Shown here: positions 1 to 6,119 of the stretch, piece after piece
Layout of the letters: each line of letters starts with the position of its first letter
Position numbering within the stretch: the stretch's first letter is position 1
Origin: JANNGZ01 sp031404155
GTDB lineage: Bacteria > Pseudomonadota > Gammaproteobacteria > Burkholderiales > Burkholderiaceae_C
Length of the DNA stretch: 8,924 nt
Assembly: GCA_031404155.1 (NCBI GenBank)
Contig: JANNGZ010000111.1
Coordinates: forward strand, 1 to 8,924
Direction of reading: 5' to 3'
Notes under the pieces: model-generated
The model's database searches: none
Seen by the model: the letters and a program-made list of their open reading frames with translations, nothing else
Told to the model about the DNA's origin: nothing
Translations under genes and position numbers: made by a program

Positions 1-1325
1 GCCTTCTTCACCGGCTTGGAAGGCGCGCGTTTGCGCCGCAACAGGTAGCGCCGCATCAGCGGCTGGGCGGTGATACCGTGGGCGACGATCGAGGCGACCA
101 CGGTCCACAGGGTCAGCGACACCAGGGTGTCGGCCACCGCCACATCAACCCCTTGGCGCAGCGCAAACAGCAGGTAGAACACCGAGCCGATGCCGCGGAT
201 GCCGAACCAGCCGATCATCGCCTGCTGGGTGCGGCTCAGGCCCTCGCCCACCGTGGCCAGAACCACCGACAGCGGGCGCAGCACCAGCAGCAGCAGCGGC
301 ACGAACCACCACACCGCGGGCAGCGGCTTGGCGTAGGCCAGCATCGCACCGACCATCAGCACCAGAGCCAGCTCGGCGAACTTCTCGAGCTGTTCGTTGA
401 AGCCGCGCACCGATTCGCGCATCGTGGCGCTGGCGTGATGCGGGTGGGTGGCCAGCGTGTCGTAGGGGTGGCCTTCGGCGGCCGCGGCGGGTGGCAGCGG
501 CGGGGTTTGCGGCTGCGCCGGCACGCGCACCCGTGCCAGCGCCAGGCCGGCGGCGAACACGGCCAGGAAGCCCGAGGCCAGGCTGAGTTGGGCGATGCCG
601 AAGGACAGGCCGAGCAGGCCGAGACCGAGGAATTCGTCGAGGCCAAGCGCTTCGGCGTAGCGGCTGCGCAGGTGCACCACCAGGCGCCCGGTGGCTGAGC
701 CGAGCGCCCAGCCGATGGCGAAGCCGCCAAGCGTGCTCCAGAGCAGATCGACGCTCCACCAGCGCAGCAGGCCAGAACCGAGTTCGTGGCTGCCGATGAG
801 TCCGAAGCCGAGCATCACAAAAGGGAACGCCGAGCCGTCGTTGAGCCCGCCTTCAGCGGCCAGGCTGAAGCGCAGCCGCTCGGGTTGCGAGCCGGTGTCC
901 GGGCGCACATCGGACGCCAGCACCGGGTCGGTCGGCGCGAGGATCGCGCCGAGCAGCACTGCCACGCCCAGCGGCAGCCCGAGCCCCCAGACGCCGATGG
1001 CGGCCACCATCGCCACCATCGCGCTCATCGACAGGAAGGCCAGGCGCAGCGGCAGGCGCCAGCGCCGGTCGCGCAGCGGCACCCCCAGGCGCAACCCCAC
1101 CGCGAAAAGCGAGATCAGCAGCGCGACTTCGGCCAGCCGTTCCAGCGCCGCGGCGTGGGCGAACGGGTCTGGGCGCAATACATCCATCGCCGCCGGGCCG
1201 AGCAGCCAGCCGAGCGTGAGGTAGACCATCGCGCTGCTCAGCGGAATGCGGTCCAGCCAGGTGCCCGCCAGCACCATGGTGACGAGCAGCACGCCAACGA
1301 AGACCGCCCATTCAGCGAAGGCCAT
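1..1325 (-). CDS. Cation:proton antiporter, CPA1 (NhaP/NHE-like) family, C-terminus cut by window edge
   Basis: Integral membrane exchanger that would swap Na+ or K+ for H+ across the inner membrane, serving pH and salt homeostasis. I translated 441 codons from the ATG at 1325; the frame stays open to the left edge, so only the extreme C-terminus is missing. Successive hydrophobic segments fit a 12-13 TM antiporter. Diagnostic CPA1 features are visible: the APTDP motif (T132-D133-P134), then EGGLND (E158, N162-D163, the likely ion-binding acidic pair region), R350 and the late GIRGIGSVFYL segment (R377). A Pro/Ala/His-rich cytosolic-type loop (about residues 266-304, with H286, H294, H296, H297) separates two helices. 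The start is supported by a weak GAGAG a few bases upstream. An intrinsic terminator lies just upstream, so it probably has its own promoter. Family assignment is firm; ion specificity is not known. Confidence 0.9.
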   Translation of the reverse strand, partial: MAFAEWAVFVGVLLVTMVLAGTWLDRIPLSSAMVYLTLGWLLGPAAMDVLRPDPFAHAAALERLAEVALLISLFAVGLRLGVPLRDRRWRLPLRLAFLSMSAMVAMVAAIGVWGLGLPLGVAVLLGAILAPTDPVLASDVRPDTGSQPERLRFSLAAEGGLNDGSAFPFVMLGFGLIGSHELGSGLLRWWSVDLLWSTLGGFAIGWALGSATGRLVVHLRSRYAEALGLDEFLGLGLLGLSFGIAQLSLASGFLAVFAAGLALARVRVPAQPQTPPLPPAAAAEGHPYDTLATHPHHASATMRESVRGFNEQLEKFAELALVLMVGAMLAYAKPLPAVWWFVPLLLLVLRPLSVVLATVGEGLSRTQQAMIGWFGIRGIGSVFYLLFALRQGVDVAVADTLVSLTLWTVVASIVAHGITAQPLMRRYLLRRKRAPSKPVKK

Positions 1326-1357
1326 CGGGCACTCTCGCGTGTGCGGGCATCAGACGC

Positions 1358-1384
1358 AGAAAAGGCCCGCGTGGCGGGCCTTCG
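1358..1384 (-). terminator. Intrinsic terminator of the three-repeat secreted protein gene
   Basis: Read on the minus strand, a 9-bp stem (AAGGCCCGC / GCGGGCCTT, bases 1374-1382 with 1362-1370) encloses a CAC loop and leads into a TTTT run at 1363-1360. It lies about 22 bp past the stop codon of the 1406-1957 gene and before the antiporter start at 1325, so it should separate the two transcripts. Confidence 0.8.
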
Positions 1385-1405
1385 TCGTCGTCAACACGAA
1401 TTCGA

Positions 1406-1957
1406 TCAGGTCTTGCCGAACTTGGCCTTGGCGGCTTTCACGCACGCGGTCTTGGGGTCGCCAGACATCGCATCGCACTTCTCGGTGGCGAGCTTGTACT
1501 CGGCGTCGCGTTTGTCGTCAGCGGCGTCGCCCTTGGCCTCACCGATCTTCTTGCCCATCTTGGCGTCGGCCAGGGCCTTGACCTCGGTGGCCTTGGCGGC
1601 CTTGACACAGACGTCCTTCTCGTTGCCGGACTTGTCGTCGCACTTTTCCTTGGCCACGGCATAGGTGCTCTCGGCCTTGGCCACCAGCACCTTGTTCTGG
1701 TCCGCCGGCTTGGCGGTGTAGCTGTATTCCAGCTCGGCCTTCGCCACCTTTTCCTTGGCCTTGGCTTCCTGCATGCAGACGTCCTTGGCGTTGTCGGCCA
1801 ACGAGGCGCAGGCCGCCTTGGCTGCCTTGTAATCGGCGCTGATGCGGGTCTTGCCGGCCTGGTAGTCGGCCTTGGCGATATTGGCCGCGTTGGCCAGCGG
1901 CAGCGCCAGCAGCGCCGCGACGATGAGTGATGCCTTGAGATTGAATTGCATGTTCAT
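1406..1957 (-). CDS. Secreted Lys/Ala-rich protein with three Cys-pair repeats, function unknown
   Basis: I do not recognise a named function. The 183-residue product starts with a Sec-type signal peptide (about residues 1-24, cleavage near ANA), so the mature protein should be periplasmic or outside the cell. The rest is very rich in Ala, Lys, Asp and Glu and predicted helical. Three units each carry two cysteines ten residues apart: C50/C61, C106/C117 and C161/C172, with units spaced 55-56 residues. The core pattern is C-x4-(G/N)-x(2)-K-(D/T)-x-C-(M/V)-(Q/K)-x-A-K-A. This suggests disulfide-pinned helical hairpins. The start at 1957 is preferred because GAGGA lies 5 bases upstream; a second ATG at 1951 is possible. 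It has its own promoter-like module at 2097-2167 and terminator at 1358-1384, so it appears monocistronic. Similar short hypothetical proteins occur in Burkholderiales, from general knowledge; a structural or stress role is inference. Confidence 0.85.
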   Translation of the reverse strand: MNMQFNLKASLIVAALLALPLANAANIAKADYQAGKTRISADYKAAKAACASLADNAKDVCMQEAKAKEKVAKAELEYSYTAKPADQNKVLVAKAESTYAVAKEKCDDKSGNEKDVCVKAAKATEVKALADAKMGKKIGEAKGDAADDKRDAEYKLATEKCDAMSGDPKTACVKAAKAKFGKT

Positions 1958-1986
1958 GAGAGTCCTCGTGGATGGTCGGATGGATG

Positions 1987-2037
1987 GTCGAAAAAAATTG
2001 ACCGAGGGGAATCGGCAGCGCCCCGCACCGCCCCTCG
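1987..2037 (-). promoter_or_regulatory. Structured 5' leader of the repeat-protein gene, possible attenuator-like element
   Basis: On the minus strand the presumed leader contains a perfect 7-bp stem, CGAGGGG (2037-2031) with CCCCTCG (2009-2003). The loop can fold further (CGG/CCG, GCG/CGC). Five bases later a run of seven T lies at 1997-1991. The T run is itself flanked by GGTC and GACC. The 3' arm CCTCG is also complementary to the CGAGG of the ribosome binding site about 40 bases downstream, so two exclusive pairings can be drawn. It could instead be a weak terminator for the SemiSWEET-like gene. No energy calculation was made. Confidence 0.3.
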
Positions 2038-2096
2038 AGCGATGCGCTAGCCCAGCGGACGAACTGAAGGGTCCGGGAAGCGACGGGATGCAACGC

Positions 2097-2167
2097 GAGA
2101 AGTATGGAAAGTGCCGCGCGCGGCGAACAGCGGACTGCGCCGCCACCGGCCGTAGTAGTTGTCCTAC
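2097..2167 (-). promoter_or_regulatory. Promoter module copy 1, upstream of the repeat-protein gene
   Basis: By hand alignment this stretch matches 3556-3626 at 54 of 71 positions without gaps. Read on the minus strand it has an imperfect dyad GTAG-N8-CTAC (2167-2152), a conserved GC-rich core with GTCCGCTGT, and CATACTT as a -10-like element (2106-2100). The last resembles the sigma-S/sigma-70 extended -10 (C-TAYACTT). The -35 position has no good TTGACA match, which suggests activation through the dyad, about 65 bp upstream of the expected start of transcription. The predicted leader is about 137 nt. The role is inferred from conservation and position. Confidence 0.6.
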
Positions 2168-2177
2168 GCGCGTGAAG

Positions 2178-2492
2178 TCAGCGGTGAACGATGGCGCCGA
2201 CGACGATCGCCGCGTCGAGCAAAATCCATCCGATGCAGGCGAGGTAGATCGTCTTGTCACGCTTCTGCACGCCGTACACGAACCACAGGCAGGCCGAGCA
2301 GAGGTAGGCGCTCCAGGAAAGCAAGGAAACGCCAGCGGCCTCGCGCCCGACCCAGACGGTGAGCACCTGGGGTACGGTCATCAGCATCGTGACCACCGAA
2401 AACACGCGCAGGAATTTTTCGAGCGCGGTCGGTGGCGTCTCTTGGGATGGTGACGTGTTCGCGGCGCAGCCCGCGGCCCCGTAATCGTTCAT
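2178..2492 (-). CDS. PQ-loop / SemiSWEET-like small membrane transporter
   Basis: A 104-residue protein with three predicted membrane helices (about residues 27-46, 55-73 and 82-102), which is the size and layout of a SemiSWEET half-transporter. The first helix holds the PQ motif (P41-Q42) in the context TVPQVLTVW, followed by a GVSLLSW turn into helix 2, typical of the PQ-loop/MtN3 superfamily. SemiSWEETs work as dimers and move small sugars by facilitated diffusion, as known for the family; the substrate here is unknown. The first 23 residues are polar and precede the membrane domain. The ATG at 2492 is chosen because AGGA sits 5 bases upstream; the open frame extends further upstream but without family similarity. 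The stop lies only about 11 bp before the promoter module of the next gene, and I see no strong terminator directly behind it. Confidence 0.85.
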   Translation of the reverse strand: MNDYGAAGCAANTSPSQETPPTALEKFLRVFSVVTMLMTVPQVLTVWVGREAAGVSLLSWSAYLCSACLWFVYGVQKRDKTIYLACIGWILLDAAIVVGAIVHR

Positions 2493-2610
2493 CTGGTCCT
2501 CGTCTGGGCAGCGGCGTATTGCCGACGCGGCTGCATTGTCGGACGATCCGGCAGATGCCGCGATGCGCCTCTCGGGCGCGGCCGTCAACGCCGAGCGGGC
2601 GTTCAGAAAC

Positions 2611-2648
2611 GAAAAAAACGCAGTGAGCCGCGGGCGGCACACTGCGTC
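2611..2648 (-). terminator. Strong intrinsic terminator of the crystallin/glycine-zipper gene
   Basis: On the minus strand an 8-bp stem ACGCAGTG/CACTGCGT (2647-2640 with 2625-2618) is followed by a T-T mismatch and an inner GCCG/CGGC stem with a 4-base loop. Seven T residues (2618-2612) follow at once. It lies about 20 bp past the stop at 2667 and so ends that transcript before the SemiSWEET-like gene. Confidence 0.9.
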
Positions 2649-2666
2649 GAGCGGAGGTCGTGGGGC

Positions 2667-3488
2667 TTAAGACTGGGCGCGCGGCTCACCCAGCCGGTTC
2701 ACGGTCACCGTGGGTCCGGGCGGCGCGGCCAACTGCACCCGGTGATCTTGGCCGCGGAAGTTGTAGGTCACGTCCCAATAGTCGGGCTGGACGGGTCCAG
2801 GAGCGTTGGCGCAACGCTGCACGGGTTGCGATTGCACCTGCCGACCGCCATTGTTGCGGTTGACCTGGTTGCCTATGGCAGCGCCGGCGACAACGCCACC
2901 AACCGTGGCGATATCGCGCCCGGTGCCGCCGCCGATCTGGTGACCCAGGATGCCGCCGATGACGGCGCCAGCGATCGCCCCGGGCACATTGCCGCCGCTG
3001 CGGTGCTCGGAGATTTGTTCGCGCTCTACCCAGCAGCGCTGCTCCGGGGTGCCGAGCACCGCGCGCACCGAGGTGACTGGCGCTTCGAACAGCCGTTCGT
3101 TGTCGCGGCGGCGGTAGTCGTACACCGGCGCGGGGCTGTAGCGGTTGTCGTCAACGCGTTGCTCGCGGGTCACCATGCGCACCGAGGTGACGCGGTCGTC
3201 GAGGCCCATCGCAGCCAGATCCCGGTAGCGGCCCGGGCGCAGCACGACGCAGCGGCCGTCGAAGCGCGGCTGGTCGCAAACCTCCCAGCGCGTCCAGCGG
3301 TCGCCCTGGACCACGACCGAAGAAGCCCGGTCGCTGAACCCGAAGCGCTCGAAGTTGCCGACGCGCCGGTCGGTGGTGAAGGACCCTCCGCGGAAGTCCG
3401 GGTGTTCGTAGAAGGTGACCTGGGCCATGGCCTGTGTGGCCAAGGCCAGCGCGGCAGCAGCCACGGTGAGTTTCAAGATTGAATGCAT
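2667..3488 (-). CDS. Secreted beta/gamma-crystallin domain protein with glycine-zipper (2TM) segment
   Basis: A 273-residue envelope protein. Residues 1-22 form a Sec signal peptide (cleavage near AMA-Q). Residues about 24-106 form a beta/gamma-crystallin double Greek-key unit, beginning VTFYEHPDFRGG. The second Ca2+-type motif, D97-D-R-V-T-S102, fits the (N/D)(N/D)xx(S/T)S consensus; the first, S52-D-R-A-S-S57, has Ser at its first place. An Arg-rich linker with Tyr (about 107-135) follows. Residues about 169-211 hold glycine-zipper repeats (GAIAGAVIGGILG, then GGVVAGAAIGNQ) of the 17-kDa antigen/2TM type. The C-terminus has the YWDVTYNFRGQDHRV strand region common in such proteins. No lipobox is seen, so it is probably not a lipoprotein. 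Start chosen at 3488: GGGGA lies upstream and the signal peptide begins there. Own promoter module (3556-3626) and terminator (2611-2648). An envelope-integrity or stress role is inference. Confidence 0.88.
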   Translation of the reverse strand: MHSILKLTVAAAALALATQAMAQVTFYEHPDFRGGSFTTDRRVGNFERFGFSDRASSVVVQGDRWTRWEVCDQPRFDGRCVVLRPGRYRDLAAMGLDDRVTSVRMVTREQRVDDNRYSPAPVYDYRRRDNERLFEAPVTSVRAVLGTPEQRCWVEREQISEHRSGGNVPGAIAGAVIGGILGHQIGGGTGRDIATVGGVVAGAAIGNQVNRNNGGRQVQSQPVQRCANAPGPVQPDYWDVTYNFRGQDHRVQLAAPPGPTVTVNRLGEPRAQS

Positions 3489-3555
3489 GGATGTCCCCGG
3501 TGATGAGCGGCAACCATCGAGGCCGGCAGCGGAAGCCGCCCGACAAGGGTGGTTG

Positions 3556-3626
3556 ATGAAGTATCGAAACAGCCGCAGGCGCCGCACAGCGGACGGCGCC
3601 GCCAGACGCGGTAGTCGATCTCCTAC
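3556..3626 (-). promoter_or_regulatory. Promoter module copy 2, upstream of the crystallin/glycine-zipper gene
   Basis: This is the second copy of the module at 2097-2167, same orientation and no gaps in the alignment. It has the dyad GTAG-N8-CTAC (3626-3611), the conserved core GTCCGCTGT, and GATACTT as a -10-like element (3565-3559). The base changes within the dyad spacer and the conservation of its ends suggest a protein-binding site. Expected leader length is about 65 nt, about half that of copy 1. The region also lies between divergent genes, so the dyad could affect the plus-strand gene at 3698; no clear plus-strand promoter was found. Confidence 0.6.
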
Positions 3627-3697
3627 CATGCGGCCGCGCGTTTACAGAATTCGGCTCAAACTCCAACAACCCCCAAGCACCCGAAGGAGCCCGTGTC

Positions 3698-4051
3698 ATG
3701 AACTACGTTGATGGATTTGTTGCCGCCGTGCCCACCGCGAACCGCGAGGCTTTCCGCAAACACGCCGAAGCTTCCGCCGCGGTGTTGAAGGAGCATGGCG
3801 CGTTGGCGGTGGTGGAATGCTGGGGCGACGATGTGCCCGAAGGCAAGCTCACCTCGTTCCCGATGGCGGTGAAACGCGAGCCCGATGAGACGGTGGTGTT
3901 TTCGTGGATCACCTGGCCGTCGCGGGCCGCGCGTGATGCCGGCATGAAAACGTTCATGGCCGATGCACGGATGAACCCCGCCGTGAACCCGATGCCGTTC
4001 GACGGCAAGCGTGTCATCTTCGGCGGCTTCGAGGTGCTCGTTGACGCCTGA
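3698..4051 (+). CDS. YbaA-like DUF1428 family protein
   Basis: A 117-residue soluble cytoplasmic protein that closely matches the DUF1428 family (E. coli YbaA) from end to end: MNYVDGFVAAVP at the start, ALAVVECWGDDVPEGK in the centre, FSWITWPS, then MPFDGKRVIFGGFE near the end. Its length is the usual one for the family. The fold is expected to be a small alpha/beta barrel of the dimeric ferredoxin-like type, and the biochemical role is not established. A strong GAAGGAG (3683-3689) lies 8 bases before the ATG. The MFS exporter follows 66 bp downstream on the same strand with a poor ribosome site of its own, so the two are probably cotranscribed. It is divergent from the crystallin/glycine-zipper gene. 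Confidence 0.93.
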   Translation: MNYVDGFVAAVPTANREAFRKHAEASAAVLKEHGALAVVECWGDDVPEGKLTSFPMAVKREPDETVVFSWITWPSRAARDAGMKTFMADARMNPAVNPMPFDGKRVIFGGFEVLVDA

Positions 4052-4117
4052 GCGCTTGGCCGCAGCGCTTCGTGGGGCGCGCGGGGCGAATGCCGCCGCG
4101 GCGACCCGTTCCTGCCG

Positions 4118-5686
4118 GTGAAGCACAACAGTATTGCAGTCAAGGCAACCCGCCGCGAATGGATCGGCTTGGGCGTGATCGCGCTGCCCTGCATGGTCTA
4201 TGCGATGGACCTGACGGTGCTGAACCTGGCGCTGCCCGCGATCAGCGCCGAGTTGCGGCCGTCGAGTTCGCAGCTGCTCTGGATCGTGGACATCTACGGC
4301 TTTCTCGTCGCGGGTTTCCTGATCACCATGGGTACGCTGGGCGACCGCATCGGCCGGCGCAAGCTGCTCTTGATCGGCGCGGCGGCGTTTGCGCTCGCGT
4401 CGGCGCTGGCCGCCTTCGCCAGCAGCGCCGAGACGCTGATTGCGATGCGCGCGCTGCTCGGCGTTGCGGGCGCAACGCTGGCGCCGTCGACGATGGCCTT
4501 GATCCGCAACATGTTCCATGACGAGCACGAGCGCCAGTTCGCGATCGGCGTCTGGATCGCGAGCTTCTCGTTCGGCGCGGTGATCGGCCCGCTGCTCGGC
4601 GGCGTGCTGCTGCAGTTTTTCCATTGGGGCGCGGTGTTCCTGATCGCGCTGCCGGTGATGGCTTTGCTGCTGCTGCTCGGGCCGCTGCTGCTTCCCGAAT
4701 ACCGCGACCCCGAGGCCGGGCACGTCGACCTCGCCAGCGTCGCGCTGTCGCTGGCTTCGGTGCTGGCCATGATCTACGGCCTGAAGCAGGTGGCCGAGCA
4801 TGGCCCTGCGGCAGCGTCGCTCCTGGTGAGCGGGGTCGGCGTTGCGCTCGGCGTTGCCTTCGTACGCCGCCAGCGTCAACTCGCCTACCCGCTGCTCGAC
4901 CTGGCCTTGTTCCGCAACCCGACCTTCGCCGCCGGCATCGCGGCCTATGCGCTGTCCTGCCTGGCGATGTTCGGCGTCTACATCTTCATCACCCAGTACC
5001 TGCAAGGTGTGCTCGGCCTCTCGCCGCTGCGGGCTGGGCTGGCCACGGTGCCCTGGGCGCTGGCCTTCGTGGTCGGCTCGCTGCTGGCGCCGAAACTGGC
5101 ACGCCGCCTGCCGCGCGTGACCATCCTGGTGTGGGGCTTGCTGCTCTCGGCGGTCGGCTTCGGCCTGATCGCGCTGGTCAACGGCCAGCAAGGTCCGGGT
5201 GCGCTGGCCACGCTGCTCGCCGGCATGACCGTGATGAGCCTGGGCATGGCGCCGGTGTTCACCATCGGCAACGAGATGATCATCACCGCGGCGCCGCCCG
5301 AGCGTGCAGGCTCGGCGTCCGCGATCGCCGAGACGAGTTCGGAATTCAGCGGCGCGCTCGGCATCGCGCTGTTCGGCAGCCTGGGCACCGCGCTCTACCG
5401 CAACACGCTGGCCGGCTCGATGCCCGAGGGCGTACCTGCCGACGCGGCGAGCGCCGCCATGGAAACGCTCGGCGGCGCGATGGCCGCGGCCGGTGCGCTC
5501 CCCGGCAAGGTCTCGGTAGCGGCTTCCGGGGCGCTCGGCGACGCGCTGCTCAGCGCCGCACGCGCGGCGTTTGTCGATGCCTTGCAGGCCACCGCCGTCG
5601 CCGGCGCGGTGATTGTGGTTTTTGCCGGTGTGGTCGCAGCGCGCCTGCTGCGCCCTCAGGCAGCCTGCTCGACGCCGCGTCGCTGA
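4118..5686 (+). CDS. MFS transporter, DHA2 family (EmrB/QacA/SmvA-like) drug exporter
   Basis: A 522-residue inner-membrane proton-driven exporter of the 14-TM DHA2 type, likely pumping out cationic or lipophilic compounds; the substrate cannot be read from sequence. Visible family marks: D31 in TM1 (AMDLTVLNLALP, motif D1), motif A at residues 72-81 (GTLGDRIGRR), R111 in TM4, and motif C in TM5 (G153-x3-GP-x2-GG162). The overall length and the start region (RREWIGLGVIALP) resemble SmvA-like proteins. The start is GTG at 4118; no other usual start codon lies between it and an in-frame stop at 4049-4051, which is also the stop of the upstream gene. I see no good Shine-Dalgarno, so translation may depend on the preceding gene. 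A late loop (about 430-475) is Ala/Gly-rich. It converges on arsR with a 49-bp gap. Confidence 0.93.
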   Translation: MKHNSIAVKATRREWIGLGVIALPCMVYAMDLTVLNLALPAISAELRPSSSQLLWIVDIYGFLVAGFLITMGTLGDRIGRRKLLLIGAAAFALASALAAFASSAETLIAMRALLGVAGATLAPSTMALIRNMFHDEHERQFAIGVWIASFSFGAVIGPLLGGVLLQFFHWGAVFLIALPVMALLLLLGPLLLPEYRDPEAGHVDLASVALSLASVLAMIYGLKQVAEHGPAAASLLVSGVGVALGVAFVRRQRQLAYPLLDLALFRNPTFAAGIAAYALSCLAMFGVYIFITQYLQGVLGLSPLRAGLATVPWALAFVVGSLLAPKLARRLPRVTILVWGLLLSAVGFGLIALVNGQQGPGALATLLAGMTVMSLGMAPVFTIGNEMIITAAPPERAGSASAIAETSSEFSGALGIALFGSLGTALYRNTLAGSMPEGVPADAASAAMETLGGAMAAAGALPGKVSVAASGALGDALLSAARAAFVDALQATAVAGAVIVVFAGVVAARLLRPQAACSTPRR

Positions 5687-5735
5687 CCGACTTCGGCGCG
5701 GGCGGACCCAGGGCCGCCGTTGCGAATCGGCCCGC

Positions 5736-6092
5736 TCAGCGGTGCATCGCCGGCACCAGGCGGTCCGACGGTTTCACCTGTGCGTCGTCATCGAGTTCGA
5801 TCGCCACCTGCGTGCACACCGCACGGCACAGCGTGGCCACGCGCTCGCTTTGCAGGCGGTAGTACACCTGCGTGCCCTCGCGGCGCTTGGCCAGCACGCC
5901 GCTGCGGTAGAGCATGCTCAGGTGCTGCGACATGTTCGGCTGCGTGGTGGCGATCTGCGCCAACAACTCCGACACATTCTTCTCGCCCTGGCAGACGGCG
6001 CTGATGATCTTCAGCCGGATCGGCGTCGACAGCACCGAGAACAGCTCGGCGACGGAATCGAACACGCGGTCTTCGGTGCTCTGGGGTTCCAT
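5736..6092 (-). CDS. ArsR/SmtB-family transcriptional repressor, likely sulfur- or redox-responsive
   Basis: A 118-residue winged-helix protein. The helix-turn-helix spans about residues 40-63 (VSELLAQIATTQPNMSQHLSML), and the wing follows (RREGTQVYYRL, 70-80). Cysteines at C34, C89 and C93 lie in the second and last helices. C93 lines up by eye with the C-terminal cysteine of YgaV/SqrR/BigR-type ArsR proteins, which form a disulfide or polysulfide link on meeting sulfide or persulfide. C34 is about three residues off the partner cysteine of those proteins, so the match is partial. No ELCVCDL metal site is present. GAGG lies 5 bases before the ATG. The gene follows the MBL hydrolase with an 88-bp gap that holds its own promoter and dyads, which supports autorepression. 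Location next to soxB suggests control of sox genes; the ligand is inference. Confidence 0.9.
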   Translation of the reverse strand: MEPQSTEDRVFDSVAELFSVLSTPIRLKIISAVCQGEKNVSELLAQIATTQPNMSQHLSMLYRSGVLAKRREGTQVYYRLQSERVATLCRAVCTQVAIELDDDAQVKPSDRLVPAMHR

Positions 6093-6119
6093 ACGGACCT
6101 CGCGGGTGTGGCGACGGAT

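Noticed and set aside
78..698. Plus-strand open frame of about 200 codons, and similar frames at 786-1664
   Set aside because: Low-complexity His/Gln/Arg products lying opposite the antiporter, whose motifs are clear on the minus strand.
1970..1990. Direct repeat ggatggtcg at 1970-1978 and 1982-1990 in the repeat-protein leader
   Set aside because: It is short and unsupported by a second site elsewhere, and it is treated as part of the leader.
1958..2260. Upstream extension of the repeat-protein frame by about 100 codons
   Set aside because: The extension covers the promoter module and leader. The signal peptide and ribosome site fix the start at 1957. The similar peptides encoded here and upstream of the 3488 start reflect the duplicated promoter DNA, not protein homology.
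3641..3670. TTTACA as a -35 for the DUF1428 gene
   Set aside because: No acceptable -10 lies 16-18 bp downstream, so I do not call a promoter there.
3656..5191. A 511-codon open frame on the minus strand, antisense to the DUF1428 and MFS genes
   Set aside because: Its product is a low-complexity Gln/Arg/His/Ala string typical of the complement of GC-rich coding DNA, with no domain, while the plus strand has two clear family matches.
5701..5718. GGCGG/CCGCC hairpin in the 49-bp gap between the convergent MFS and arsR genes
   Set aside because: Only five pairs with an eight-base loop and no T run on either strand, so it cannot be called a terminator with confidence.
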